NCBI GenBank assembly: GCA_039096225.1
Contig: JBBPEB010000024.1
Coordinates: 248,001-312,000 of the forward strand
Length of the DNA: 64,000 nucleotides
Source of the DNA: Blastocystis sp. Blastoise
Lineage: Eukaryota > Sar > Bigyra > Opalinata > Blastocystidae
Direction: 5' to 3'
The first letter of the stretch is position 1, and each line of letters begins with the position of its first letter. Under the pieces are notes generated by a model. It did not search any database and was not told the origin of the DNA. It saw nothing but the letters and a program-made list of their open reading frames with translations. Shown here one piece after another: positions 52,584 through 64,000 of this stretch. Position numbers and translations under genes: made by a program.

Positions 52584-53873
52584 ATGAGTCAAACTGATGA
52601 TTTACAGCAGGGCGAAAATGGTGTTATAAGTCAAAACTTAAATGAATATCATGATTCACTTAGTCATGTCCTGGAAACACCTCATAGATCAAGAGGCAGA
52701 CCAAGAAAGGATCAAGAATGGCAAAATCAACCAAGAAGAAAGTATTCAAAAAATACTATTCCAGATAGTGTGAAATTAGATTTCGAAAGATTGTTTGCAT
52801 TACATGGGTTTAAAAGAACTGCCAAAGACTATGCTTTGATGTTTCCAATCACCGAAGATTGTGCGAAACGGTTTATTAGATCCATTGTTAATGGCAAAAA
52901 GCTTGTTACTGAGAAGAAAAAAACTGGTCCTAAGGTTTTAATAACAAAAAATATGTCAACAAGAATAAAAAACATGTTTTTTATCAACCCAAAGTTCCGC
53001 ATCAAAGATGTTGTTCTTGTATTGTCAAATCCCAACTTTTCAGAAGCTGATATACTAAGTGACGACTCGTATGATGTATCAGAGGATAAAAGAAAAGCAA
53101 TGATTGAAGAAGTAGACAGACTTCGACAAGATCCGACAATTACTCCTATATGTAGCCGTTCAACAATTTTAGAAACATATGCATAGTCAGTTAATGTCCG
53201 AGCATATTGGAAAAACATTCTCCGTTACAAAGCTGTATCCCAGAGGAAAAGCATCAAATAGTGATCAAAACAAAAATCTTAGAATCACTGTGTTTCAAGA
53301 AGTATTTAGAACAAAACAACATTGAACGTGTATGGTTTATTTAGACGAAGTTCATTGGGGTTTTAATAACTATTCTCAAAAAGAATGGGGTTTCAAAAAT
53401 CAAAAGATTTATTATTACATGACTTCTAAACGTCTTCCTGTGACTGCTATTGCTACTATATCTTCAAATGGTAACGGCTACGCTGAAATCTTTGGGTGTT
53501 CAGTTAATGGAAATCTATTTTTAGAGTTTTTCGAGAAATGCATAAAAGAATACAAAAAAATGAAAGTGATTTGTGTTTCTACATGGACAATGCACCAATT
53601 CATACCGATGTAATTCTTGAAATTGCCAATAGATATAATGTCAAAGTTATTTTTGGTCCACCCTACACACCTGAAATGAATCCTATAGAACATATCTTTT
53701 ATTTTTGGAAACGTCGAGTTGAAGAAAGTATAGTCTCATGGATAGATCTTGATAATTTCTGTGAAAAACTTGAACAAGTCTGGAAAAATCTATCTAAGAA
53801 CGAAATTAGAAGTTGCATTGAGCACACAAATACTGTAACATTTTCAAGAGTTATGAGAAAAGAAGATTTATAA
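52584..53873 (+). pseudogene. IS630/Tc1-mariner-type transposase, frameshifted
   Basis: Three frames in series. Residues 1-200 hold a basic AT-hook-like stretch (SRGRPRK) and a helix-turn-helix region (52584-53186). The catalytic part follows at 53332-53613 with YLDEVHWG (first Asp) and, in another frame at 53538-53873, YMDNAPIHT (second Asp) and NPIEHIFYFWKRRV (Glu). The DDE order is complete, but at least two breaks interrupt it: a stop at 53184 and the frame change near 53580. It is a dead copy. The reading frame is not reconstructed here. Confidence 0.75.
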
Positions 53874-53943
53874 ATAAATGCAATAAATGTATATAGTTTA
53901 CTTAAAGTAACGATCATATCCTTTATTATATATATACATATAT

Positions 53944-54060
53944 CACTAGTAGGCACGTTTTTCGCGTTAGATATATTTTTGGGTCACGTTAGATAACGAA
54001 AACGCACCAAAGCGTTCTCGCCTTTTTTTTAGACATACTTTTAAAATTTAGACAGACTTC
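53944..54060 (+). repeat. Outer transposon terminus, left (CACTAGTAGGCACG)
   Basis: About 115 bp matching the reverse complement of 61580-61696. It reads inward to the right, so it is a left end, and it starts 71 bp after the transposase pseudogene. Confidence 0.7.
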
Positions 54061-54792
54061 TGGTTTTTTAAGAAAGGATAAAATTTGAAAAATTAGAAAT
54101 GAATTATGAATTCATATATATATTTTTAAATTTGTTGTTTATATGAACAAATTAGAACTGATTACAGTTATTATAGATGTTTCTAAGCAGTGTTCATGAT
54201 GTGTTAGTATTTATTTATAAAATTTATCATAGTGTTTTACATCATTCTTATAGGTTTTCCATTCTGGATATCCTCTTCCTTTCAGACATTCTCCTTGACC
54301 AGTTTTAGAAAGGTACATAACATGGACTCGTTGGTTTATTTATTATAAGGTATTTTATTACATTTCTTTTTTTATTCTCTTAGATTTCTTGGTTATTCTC
54401 GTCAGTACTTCTTCTAAATAACAAGTCAAGACAATATAGAGCGTATATAAATATATCTATTTAATTTTATATTGCATTGGCACATTTCTCTTTTTTCTCT
54501 TTTCCTATCAAAAATATTCATTTGATTTTTATTTACCCTATTCATATTTTATATATATTTACAATTTATATATTATATAGAAAAGTTATTTCTTACTCCA
54601 TTCTTGAATCTTGTGGTTTCTCTGATATTTTCAAATACCAAATACGATATCAGTTGTAAAATAGTTTGTATATATATATGTTTATTTATATGTATTTAAT
54701 TATTTATTTTTATCTATTTAATTATATTATTAATATAAGAATTTATTTATTTGTTTAATTATATATAACATTTATGTATTATATATATATAG
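54061..54792. other. Intergenic, nothing firm
   Basis: AT-rich. Possible non-coding leader or further 5' exons of the fibro-slime gene near 54240-54420, with TATAG/TTAG acceptors but no frame that can be supported. Confidence 0.35.
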
Positions 54793-55502
54793 ATGAGAAA
54801 GGATTTGCTATTCGTGATTGTATTATTCATTATACAGATAATTTTATTACGAAACAACCTTCAAATTATCCAAAGTATATATTTTATATTTATTATTATT
54901 ATATTTTTTTATATAGATATATATATTCAAATTTATATTCAAAAGAAGATAGAGTAGAAACAGTATGTGATAAAGTGAACGATTATGCTGATAATAATAT
55001 TCGGGCTTTTGTTGCTATTTCTCGTATATTTATATATATATATATTTATATATATATATATATTCTATAATTTTTTATATCTTCTAGTCCTACATATTTT
55101 CCTTTAACAGATGTAAAAGGAGGATATGCATTAAGTTCAATAGAAGAATATATTGGTAAGAAATATTAATTTACTATGAAAATAAATCTATTCTTCTTGT
55201 ATATTATTATTTTATATTTATATAATATTATTATTATATATATAGATATGAGAATAGAACAGATCAATTTATAGATTTTGAAACGAATAATGGATTATGG
55301 GTTTTTATTAATAAACATTTATTCTTAGATTATGGAGGGTATATATTATATTTTATATATTATTATTATATATATAGTTATAATACTCCAGTTGGTTCTC
55401 ATATTAATATAACGAATTATGCAGATAAATTAGGTCTTATTCCTGGAATCACCTATTCTATATCTATATTCTTTGCTTCTAGAACATGTGGAACTCAATC
55501 AA
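54793..55502 (+). CDS. Fibro-slime-domain protein, several exons (partial or decayed)
   Basis: Exons at about 54793-54874, 54917-55023, 55088-55153, 55246-55337 and 55379-55502 are separated by TA-rich introns. The signature reads DFETNNGLWVFINKHLFLDYGG, then, in the next exon, GSHINITNYADKLGL, then PGITYSISIFFASRTCG. This is the fibro-slime (PA14-like) fold typical of amoebal and bacterial surface proteins. The joins of exons 1-2 and 4-5 keep frame with GT-AG splicing. Those of 2-3 and 3-4 are each off by one base, so the gene may be decayed or use unusual borders. The 3' end beyond 55502 was not found. Confidence 0.5.
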
Positions 55503-56074
55503 GTATATATATGTTTATATATTATTATATATTATAATCTTTATTATTATACGTTTAATTATAATTATATTTTAGTTTATTAGTATATATACAAAAACTA
55601 TAAGAATATTAGTTTCTATATCTATATCTATTCATTGATATATATATATATATATATATATATGTTTAGAATATGAGATACAACTTGTTTTATGATTAGA
55701 ATTATATGTAAGAATAGCTATTGAACTTATTTCAATTGATATAAATATGTGAAGATTTATAGATAATAGAATATTCAAGTAAATATATTTATTATTATTA
55801 TAATTATCTTTTAGTTTATTATTCTATTAATTATCAATCTATAGATTCAAGCTATTTTGTTACCTGATGTATCATTTCTTTTCGTCATTTATTCTTACAA
55901 TATACATTCGAAATAACAACTTACTTATTACTATAAGAATAAAAAGTATATTATTTATATTATATATATATATATGGTATTTATATGATAACATATTTTT
56001 TAATCCTTTGTTTCTAATTAATATTATGCACTTATATATAATAATGATAATAGGTTTTATATAAATACTTATTT
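55503..56074. other. AT-rich gap, nothing recognised
   Basis: TA-rich intron-like or intergenic DNA. No further exon of the fibro-slime gene was identified. Confidence 0.35.
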
Positions 56075-56463
56075 ATAGTTTCGATGTACATCCAGATATA
56101 TAGAAGATTCTAGATATTTCATCATGTGATCATCTCGTGACTCCCTCAATCTCCACTTTAACGGACACTATTCTCTGTATGTACCTCAAGTTATATGTTG
56201 AGGTATATAGAGATAAACTACATTATTATTAATATTATTACTCTTTATATAAATCTATAGAGGCTTCTTTATATGAATATATGAATCTATTACAATCATT
56301 ATGGGCAGATGTTAACCTTGGAAAAGATGTATATATATATATATATATATTATGTTATTACTGTTATTACATATATAGTTTGAATACTTATTTTCTATGT
56401 ATAAATTAAGCATATATATATAGTTACTTCTCTTCCTTCACTTGAAACTATTTGTAATGAAAG

Positions 56464-56516
<53 letters not shown>

Positions 56517-56714
56517 GGTGTATTTATTATTATTATATATATAGTTATTAAAATTTTTTACCAAGTGATTTTCCCCGCCAAATTGATGTTGATGAATATA
56601 TTAATACACTGAAATTTGCTGAAAAACGAAAAATGTAATTATTATTAGTTTTTATTATGATTTATTTATATATATATAGTTATCAAGATCCTTATGATTA
56701 TCAAAAATTATATA

Positions 56715-56759
<45 letters not shown>

Positions 56760-57316
56760 ATGAGATCAAATATTTAAAATAGAATTGATGTATATAATAA
56801 TTTTATATATATATATATATATATGGAATTACTAATTTAACTACATTATTTCATGATCTTCAAACGATAAAGAAATCTGCTATTTATAAATCACTTGTTC
56901 AATACATACGAGACAGAGTATATATAACTATATATATATATTACTTATTATATATAGGATATATTAGATGTATTATTCCAACAGTGTTTAAATACACAAA
57001 CGTTACGATTGTCTCTCTCTCTCTTCTTCAACATATATGTACTGTTATCCTTGTATTTACTTATTATTATTATATTCTTTATTATTATTATATATATACA
57101 TATTCTTATTCTTATATATATAGTTAACAAATAAGGATATTGATATATTTTATGAGGCTGTTCATAATAACCGTATATATGAATCCATTCAAGCAACTAC
57201 CATTATATGTCAACTACTCCCTCTCTTCCCTAATCAACAACGTGAATATTTACAAAGTTTATTATTGAATACATGTGATAATATATGTACAGTACAAGTA
57301 TATATATATATATACT

Positions 57317-57349
<33 letters not shown>

Positions 57350-57593
57350 ATACTTATACATATATATAAATACTTATATTCATATTATATATAGAGTATT
57401 AAGGTATAAGTAAATTGCTAGTATTATATTTAAATGACATCCCTGAATCACAACCTATTCCTGATTCGATTCGAAATTCTATTAAAACAGTTGGTGAGTA
57501 TATTATCCGTTAAGGATGTTTTGTACTCCCGAATCAAATGAAGAAAAGCACGTGATATTCCATTGATTCCACTTTATAAATCAGATAGCTTTG

Positions 57594-57624
<31 letters not shown>

Positions 57625-58482
57625 ATTATTATTATATATTATCATAGACTTCTTAACAACATGGTTTAAGAATGCAATATATTTAAATGATGGTTATAAA
57701 TCATTCTTCAATTTATTATATACTTTTGAACCTTCTTCTAGAATCCATTTCAGTTATATACCTTACTATCTCGTTTCTTACTTACAATATTATATCATAT
57801 TATTATATATAATACAAAGAAGAGAAATAATATTAGTAAGTCTATATATATATAAATATGAATCGAATTATATTCCTCAAGATATTATGTATACATTATT
57901 AGCAAGAACAGAAGAAATTATGCAAATAACTCATTGTCCTTCTTCTTATATACCTCCTCAACTACATACATTAAAGAAGATAAATAGTCATTCTATTTCC
58001 TTTAATATGAGCCATAATAGTTTAGAAGTCTATAGTCCTCCTTTTCCTCCTCCTCCTCTTACTAATTATTTCACAGGTGCATATAAAGATATAGAAAATG
58101 ATTTAATGGATGATAATGATATGGAAGTACCTGAAGAAGAAGAAATAGGATTAATGAATACTTATGAAGAGAAAGAAAGAGGAGAAGGGGAAGAAAAACC
58201 TACTGGAGAACTGATTTATGGATTAAGTCATATACTGAATACTGTTGAAATTGAAGGTGAAGAAGAAACAGGAAAGAAGAAAGAAAAAGAAATGATAGAT
58301 ATATTTACTTATATAGGAAAGCGAGAAGAAGAAAATGATCATTGTATGTTTTATATTTTTTATATTTATTATATTTATTATGGTTTTATTATGTATAATA
58401 TATAGCTATTGATGTTCAATATGTATATTCTCTTCTTCGTAATCAAATGAAAACCGCGAATAAAGAAGAAAATATGATGTGA
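56075..58482 (+). CDS. Multi-exon host-type gene, unknown, 3' end at 58482
   Basis: Many short exons between TATATA introns, for example about 56269-56329 (EASLYEYMNLLQSLWADVN), 56827-56920 (THLFHDLQ-type helices), 57125-57297 (NKDIDIFYEAVHNNRIYES), 57650-58344 and 58407-58482, ending EENMM-stop. The pieces are alpha-helical and Leu-rich like a HEAT/ARM-type scaffold. The long exon has an acidic Glu-rich region (VPEEEEIG) and a Pro run. The family was not recognised, exact splice sites were not all resolved, and the start is unknown. It may be an intact host gene. Confidence 0.4.
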
Positions 58483-59969
58483 ATATGATTTTATATGTGA
58501 ATCTTTCTTCATCTACTTATATGGTCTTCTTATAAAATATTTTATTAGATATACTTAATTATTCCCGTGGTTATATACTACTTTCCTATTATCTTCTCCT
58601 TCATCTTCCCTCCTTACAGTGGCTTGTTGTCTTTATAAATCAATAATCGCGGGAAATACTTACTCTCAAGAATATTTTAATTATGTATATATATATTCAC
58701 TTTATATAACTTTTGATGTAGCATATTATATATTATTTACTCTTTTATATTTGTTATTAATTATATAATATATATATATATATATAGATAGATATTAGAC
58801 ATACTACAAACAAGGCTTATTATATACTTATGAACTACAGATACATCAATATATATACTGCTACATACCTCCTATAATACCAGCGTTTTATATCCCTCAT
58901 TGAAAACCATAATTATCAAAACATTATTATATGTCTTGTATATATATATACTATTATACTTATTATATTTAATATTTTTATTTTATTATTATATATGTTA
59001 TATAGACTGATAGATAATGCGCTTTGTATATTGTAGATGATGAAAAATGTCATATATATATATATACTAAATTATAGATATTTTTATAATTAATTTATAT
59101 AGGATAAAGAAAGAAGTCATATACATATATATATTTTTATTGTCTATTAACTTTTATATATGTCTTCTATTATGTTATATTTAATTATATATTATTCATT
59201 TTGTTTTGTAAATATTATAGAATGAGATTATTGTAAAGAATTCTTTTCGAATAAAGTAAAATGGAATACGTATTAATCCTGTTTATATTTTTATTAGATT
59301 TTATTATTTTATGTTGATAACAACTTGCAAACCTTCTCAATTCATTCACTTACTTATAATATCAACAATCCATTAAAATAAAATATATTATAATAAAAAT
59401 GTTCGTAAAATGTGAATTATGACTTTCTAAACAACTATGTCAAATATATATTTTTATTCTCTATGGCATTTATATTATGAATCAAATACTATTATATATA
59501 TATTGCTCACAAATGTTTTAAATTGAAATTACATTCTGTTAAAAATAACAATTTTTTGTTCTTTTAAGTCTAGAAACATGTTGTAATGAAGTAATCTAGC
59601 TTAATACATATAAAATACATTTATAACTCAATTTAGCATTCAAATAGACGTTTTAGTAGAAAAAAGGAGAATTTTAGAGAATTGATAACCCCTGGAAATA
59701 AAGAAATTTATAGAGACTTTTATTATAGAAAAAAAAAGATTTTCTGTATTTTTAGGGCCATGTATGTATTTTTAAAATAAATTCTAAAAAGTTTCATATT
59801 TATTTTTATTTTTAATTGATTCGCAACTATTTTATATAGTTTTTAAAATGTATACTATATAATTTATTTATTTTATATCATATAGGCTTACGGGTCCGTC
59901 GAAATAGCTTCAAATAGGTCCTGATTATTCTTCATATTTTAAAGTTAACTCATGAGTTGTGTGGTTTAG
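58483..59969. other. Gene-poor AT-rich stretch; possible upstream region of micro-exon gene 2
   Basis: No firm gene. At 59685-59760 an ATAACCCCTGG...AGGGCC pair recurs inverted at 25871-25936, perhaps a shared 5' element of this gene type. Confidence 0.35.
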
Positions 59970-60469
59970 GTGATCCGAAATCCGGTGCTATAAAAGGTAT
60001 ATTTTTTTCCATTGTTGTAGTTTTTTTATTAATATTATCTTCTATAGGTTCAGATGTTGTAGGAGGTCTCCCTAGTCGACAACTCCATGGTTCTAAAGGT
60101 ATTTAATTATATTAATATTTTTTGAAATTAACTATTTTTTATTTTTATATAGGTTCTAGGTTTTCTCAGTGGTTCCGATTGGTCAACAATTTCTTGATGG
60201 TTGAAGGTATATTATTATATTATATATATTTGTTTACATCTATTTTTATAGTTGTGGTTTTTCTTCATGGAGTCGCTTTAGAAGTTTTATTACAAGGTAT
60301 ATATTTATTTATTATCTATATTATTATTATTTCTATTATTTTTATATGTATAGTCATCAAAATGGTTCCCAACTTAGTTAAAACAAACAAAATAATTATT
60401 ATTTTTCTTATTTTTTTTATTTTTCTTATTGTTTTAATTATTATATTATTATTTATTGTCTTTTGTTAA
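59970..60469 (+). CDS. Micro-exon gene 2, last five exons (5' end unresolved)
   Basis: Exons 59970-59996, 60048-60098, 60153-60206, 60252-60296 and 60354-60469. The first four are 27, 51, 54 and 45 nt, all multiples of three, and all introns are phase 1, most splitting a Gly codon (AAAG|GT). The last exon ends TAA at 60467-60469 after a strongly hydrophobic segment of about 25 residues, a likely membrane anchor. The architecture matches the minus-strand gene at 38531-39881 although the protein sequences differ. Upstream exons were not identified. Confidence 0.55.
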
Positions 60470-60639
60470 TATAATTTTAATTATCATTCACACAACGATT
60501 AATTAAATAAATAAGACAGGTTTTATCCAACAAATAGCACCCAAATTTTATCTTAAAAATACATGATAATGTGTTTAAAATGTGTATTAGAGAAAAATAT
60601 AGATACCTTTAGAGCAGATAAAATACAAATAGACATATA

Positions 60640-61039
60640 TTTGCCTTGTGTTAGAAAAGAAAAACACCAAAAACTGCTCTTAAAAAAAAAGATGCCAGCT
60701 GGGTCAGACGTGTTAGATAACTTCCTGGCATATGGTTAGAGAAGAAAATGGCTCATTTTTTAGATAAGGTTTTGTTACCCAATAGATAGATTTTTTTACT
60801 AAAAACAAAATGCCTACTAGTGAATAGACAGATATTTGCCTTGTGTTAGAAAAGAAAAACACTAAAAACTGCTCTTAAAAAAAAAGATGCCAGCTGGGTC
60901 AAACGTGTTAGATAACTTCCTGGCATATGGTTAGAGAAGATTTTTTGTCGTTAGATAAGAAAATAGCCCATTTTTTAGATAAGGTTTTGGTTACCCAATA
61001 GATAGATTTTTTTACTAAAAAACAAAATGCCTACTAGTG
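60640..61039. repeat. Tandem pair of transposon ends (CACTAGTAGGCA)
   Basis: Two direct copies of about 190 bp, the first ending at 60822 and the second at 61039, each closing with TGCCTACTAGTG. Shared internal text includes GATGCCAGCTGGGTCA and AACTTCCTGGCATATGG. They are probably solo or nested ends of a related element. Confidence 0.7.
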
Positions 61040-61427
61040 TATATCATAAAATACTTCTTAATGAATTATTGAAAAGAATTACTCTTGAATCATTTTATAT
61101 ATATGTATTTTATAATTATTTATTTGTGAATTTATGCTGTACTACAGTATAGAAACAATTCTATTTGTTAAGAGTTTTGTTTATCATATTTACAATTCGA
61201 ATTAGTTAACTTTTTGTTAATAATAGAAATAATACTCTAATATATAGAATGATAACGATTGAAATATGTTTATAATCATATCTTTATTAATAAATTTGAT
61301 TGATTTCAAGAAACGATTACATTAAAATCTATTTTTCTAAAAACTTTATGGCTTGCCCAATTTTACATGTCAAATATGATAAAACAAAACTTGTTAAAAG
61401 TCTCAAATAGAGCTATTGAAAAATAGC

Positions 61428-61696
61428 AAAAAATAAGAATAATAATAAGTTAAGTCTAATTTTATTCGTACAAATCGTAAATAAAATCATTTCGAAAATA
61501 ATTTTATTCGAAATCACTAAAATTATCCTGGGAAACAAGAATTTTATTCAGACCCAAAGAAATTTTATTAGGACTGTAGATGTCTGTCTAAATTTTAAAA
61601 GTATGTTTAAAAAAAAGGCGAGAACGCTTTGGTGTGTTTTCGTTATCTAACGTGACCCAAAAACATGTCTAACGCCAAAAAACGTGCCTACCAGTG
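61428..61696 (-). repeat. Full transposon terminal repeat, right end
   Basis: Read inward from 61696: CACTGGTAGGCACG, the outer 115 bp also found at 53944, then the inner 150 bp also found at 52394. It shows that inner and outer parts belong to one terminus. Confidence 0.7.
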
Positions 61697-61850
61697 AATA
61701 AAAGCAAAAAGTGATTTTAATGATGCTATTTATTAAATTAAAAAAAAGTAGTTTCTATTACTTTTTAAATACATTAATAATAATAGAAGAAAAGTAGATT
61801 TTTTTTTTAATGAATAAAAACTTATTAACAAATATGCATATATATATAAA
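61697..61850. other. Short intergenic, nothing seen
   Basis: AT-rich 3' flank of the dehydrogenase gene. Confidence 0.4.
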
Positions 61851-61974
61851 TTAAATAGGTAATTGAGAAGGTTCAATAAGAATTTCATTAACACCACAAT
61901 AGGATGGTTGAGTCACAGCGTAATATTAATTAAAGAATATATATATGTATTGTATATTATATTTATATATATTG

Positions 61975-62008
<34 letters not shown>

Positions 62009-62809
62009 AAGGATATAAAATAAACAGCATTAAAAATATCTTTTGTTTTTAATATATCAACATCATTTCCATTTCCATAATATCTATATATATATATATA
62101 AAGTATTATATACACATATATAAAATAAATAGATATACTAATGGATAGAAATATGAATATATATATAAATATAATAGATAAATACATATTGGTAGATATA
62201 TATGAACATATATTTGATATTATTTAATAAATAATAAAAAAAGAAATATTAATATGTATAAAAAATAAGAATTATATATATATATATATATATATATACT
62301 GATCAATAGCATTTGTATCAGTCGATCCCCAACCAATATCAGTACTTACATCTCCGGGTTGAATAACAGTAACACGAATATTATATTTTTTCAATTCTCT
62401 TCTTAAACCTATTGATAATCCCTCAACAAAATATTTTGATGCACAATAAACAGTTAAACAATCAAAATGCTATATATATAAACATATTTTTTTAAATTTT
62501 TAGGTACAATAAAACAATAAATACATATAAATAAATATCTAAAATAAAAAATGTATATAATAATAATAGCAATAATCATTGACAAGGGATACATTAATAT
62601 AAATAATATATATTAAAGCTAATATATAACAGAAGATATATTTTAATAATATAAAAAAATATACATAAAAAAATATATACGCAAAAAAAAATATACATAT
62701 ATATATACTCTTTTACCTGCATCGCTAGAAATATTAACAATATGACCAAAATTTTGTTTTTTCATAATTTCTACGCATGCACCAACTCCATTTAATACTC
62801 CCTATAATC

Positions 62810-62842
<33 letters not shown>

Positions 62843-63292
62843 AATAGACATATCATCATAAAAATAATGTAAAAAACAAAAAGCAAAAAGAATAATAATA
62901 ATACTAACAAAATTAGAATAGAAATAGCAAATGTATTCATCATATACTTTACAGTTAACATCGACGATCGTGTTCCACTCATCTTCATGAACATTTTCCA
63001 TCAATGTAATTGGCATAACACCAGCATTATTAATCCAAATATCTATTCGGCCGAATTTCTCAAATACTTTATTAGCAAATTCTTTAAGTTGTTCACGTTT
63101 TGTTACATCAGCTACTTGATAGTATACCTCACATCCTAAAGCTTCTATTTTATGACCAAGATCAACAATATCACCTTCTTTTCTTGAACAAATACCAATC
63201 TTATAATTCTTCTTAGCAAATCCTAAAGCTAATCCAGCACCAATACCACGAGAGGCACCTGTTATACATACAACTTTCTCAGTTTCACTCAT
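61851..63292 (-). CDS. Short-chain dehydrogenase/reductase, five exons, 247 aa
   Basis: Exons (minus): 63292-62948, 62801-62709, 62469-62300, 62083-62017, 61919-61851, total 744 nt, giving the standard classical-SDR length. Motifs: TGASRGIG (cofactor loop), WINNAGV, the catalytic Ser in NISSDAG and YCASK (YxxxK). The C-terminus reads TQPSYCGVNEILIEPS, as expected for the family. The first three introns are GT-AG. The last (62016-61920) runs from ATATCCTTA to TTAC, a U12-type AT-AC intron, and only this splice keeps frame and consensus. The enzyme is a cytosolic NAD(P)-dependent oxidoreductase of unknown substrate. An upstream in-frame ATG at 63391 would add a hydrophobic leader; the ATG at 63292 is preferred. 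Confidence 0.88.
61920..62016 (-). other. U12-type AT-AC intron
   Basis: The 5' splice site ATATCCTTA matches the minor-spliceosome consensus. TTCTTTAAT lies about 10 nt before the TTAC acceptor, as a branch site should. No GT-AG alternative joins the flanking exons in frame. Confidence 0.75.
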
Positions 63293-63638
63293 ATTTGAAA
63301 AGATTAACAACTCTATAAAAATGTAAATTTTCATAAATATTTTGATACTTTCCCTTAATAAATAAAAAAAATCATATTTTACTGAAATCATTATTTTTTT
63401 AAAAATATAAACGAATTAAACTATTTATTAACTGTATGTTAACAAGTGTCAAAGGTTGTGATTATTCAAAATAAAAATATAAAAGTATCACTGAATATAT
63501 TATTTAGTAAAAGAATAATCATGATGTTTTTTTTTGTAAATTCACATGAAAGACATATTAAATAGTAAATCCAAATTATTTTGTGTAATATTGTTTAGTG
63601 AAAAATAAAAACAACATGAATAACGTTCAAAAACTTAA

Positions 63639-64000
63639 TTAATTTACTTTTTTTTCAGAAATACTTTTCATTTGAATAATATAATTGAAAGCATCCATTG
63701 GAGTCGTCTTATAAATATCAATGGAATCCAATATAGATAAAATCTATAAAATATTTCTAAACATAAAAGAAAAAATATATACTTTATTTTCTTTTTGTGA
63801 ATCGTATTCAATTATATTTGGTATAGTACATGAAGAAACAGAATTAGTTGTTTGTTCAGTTTTATGTATACTACAGTTTTTGCTAATTATATTAGGATCT
63901 ATTTTTGATAAATAACTGTTATAATTATAATTTTCATTTGAGGATTTCTCTAGTTTTTCAAGAATATAATTATATATTGAGTTATAATTATTTTTTTGTG
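63639..64000 (-). CDS. Possible MutS-family C-terminus (partial, runs off window)
   Basis: Two exons: beyond 64000 to 63783, and 63743-63639, joined across a 39-nt GT-AG intron in frame. The last exon encodes ILSILDSIDIYKTTPMDAF then NYIIQMKSIS, resembling the helical MutS C-terminus with its 'TP-x-x-A-x-x-x-I-x-x-x-K' pattern. The upstream exon is a polar linker. Only about 107 residues are visible, without the ATPase, so the family call is weak. Confidence 0.35.

Larger units (their letters stand above)
53944..61696. mobile_element. Segment bounded by CACTRGTRGGCA inverted ends
   Basis: The left (53944) and right (61696) termini are inverted matches of about 115 bp. Inside are split host-type genes and a tandem pair of related ends near 60822 and 61039. 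The segment may be one large element that has captured genes, or two separate insertions of one family; the sequence alone does not decide. Confidence 0.4.

Noticed and set aside
57563-58405. A single 280-codon open frame as an independent gene
   Set aside because: Its 5' part is a TA-rich intron and its 3' end crosses a donor site; it is treated as one long exon of the larger gene.
62719-62994. Separate 86-codon frame inside the dehydrogenase
   Set aside because: It reads through an intron; the exon model is supported by family motifs.

Overview
The window is very AT-rich eukaryotic DNA: spliceosomal introns with GTATAT/GTATGT donors, asparagine- and serine-rich proteins, and dense transposons. 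A fibro-slime-type domain and a U12-type AT-AC intron would fit an amoebozoan or similar protist, but the sequence does not settle the species. Its core is an integrated double-jelly-roll DNA virus of the polinton-like virus (PLV) type, present as one large copy running off the left edge (1-18825) and one inverted partial copy (44461-52009). Together the two copies expose what is probably the whole gene set of a genome of roughly 25 kb (inference: about 6.2 kb of left arm seen only in copy 2, plus 18.8 kb in copy 1).

Virus layout. Left arm (copy 2): tyrosine recombinase, a small 124-aa protein, a cysteine protease reached by a probable -1 ribosomal frameshift from a 542-aa glycine-motif structural protein, a 197-aa possible ssDNA-binding protein, a Pol III-type small RNA and a 175-aa protein. 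Centre and right arm (copy 1): a 207-aa protein, primase-SF3 helicase, a second tyrosine recombinase, a 140-aa protein, an 828-aa penton-like multidomain protein, two paralogous major capsid proteins, penton, packaging ATPase, three basic or acidic virion-type proteins, a small acidic ORF, and a terminal repeat of about 0.9 kb ending in a GC-rich branched palindrome. No DNA polymerase B is seen. Two regulatory grammars stand out. Replication/integration-type genes lie next to perfect arrays of heat-shock elements (alternating TTC and GAA every 5 bp, up to 10 units), and structural genes do not. Almost every viral gene is followed by the 10-mer TTGTTTTGTT, which behaves as a 3'-end signal.

Other regions. 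18.8-25.6 kb: an R2/NeSL-like non-LTR retroelement ORF between two fold-back repeats. 25.6-28.5 kb: AT-rich, with a possible broken exon. 28.5-34.5 kb: a Helitron with three introns in its Rep-helicase gene. 34.7-37.2 and 41.1-42.6 kb: two copies of a repeat family with a tRNA-like head. 38.5-39.9 kb (minus): a 12-exon micro-exon gene in which every internal exon is a multiple of three and every intron is phase 1 except where noted. 59.97-60.47 kb: the 3' part of a second gene of this kind. 52.0-53.9 kb: Helitron end and broken IS630/Tc1-like transposase. 53.9-61.7 kb: a stretch bounded by CACTRGTRGGCA termini and holding split host-type genes. 61.85-63.3 kb: an intact five-exon short-chain dehydrogenase. 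63.6 kb to the end: C-terminus of a possible MutS-family gene.
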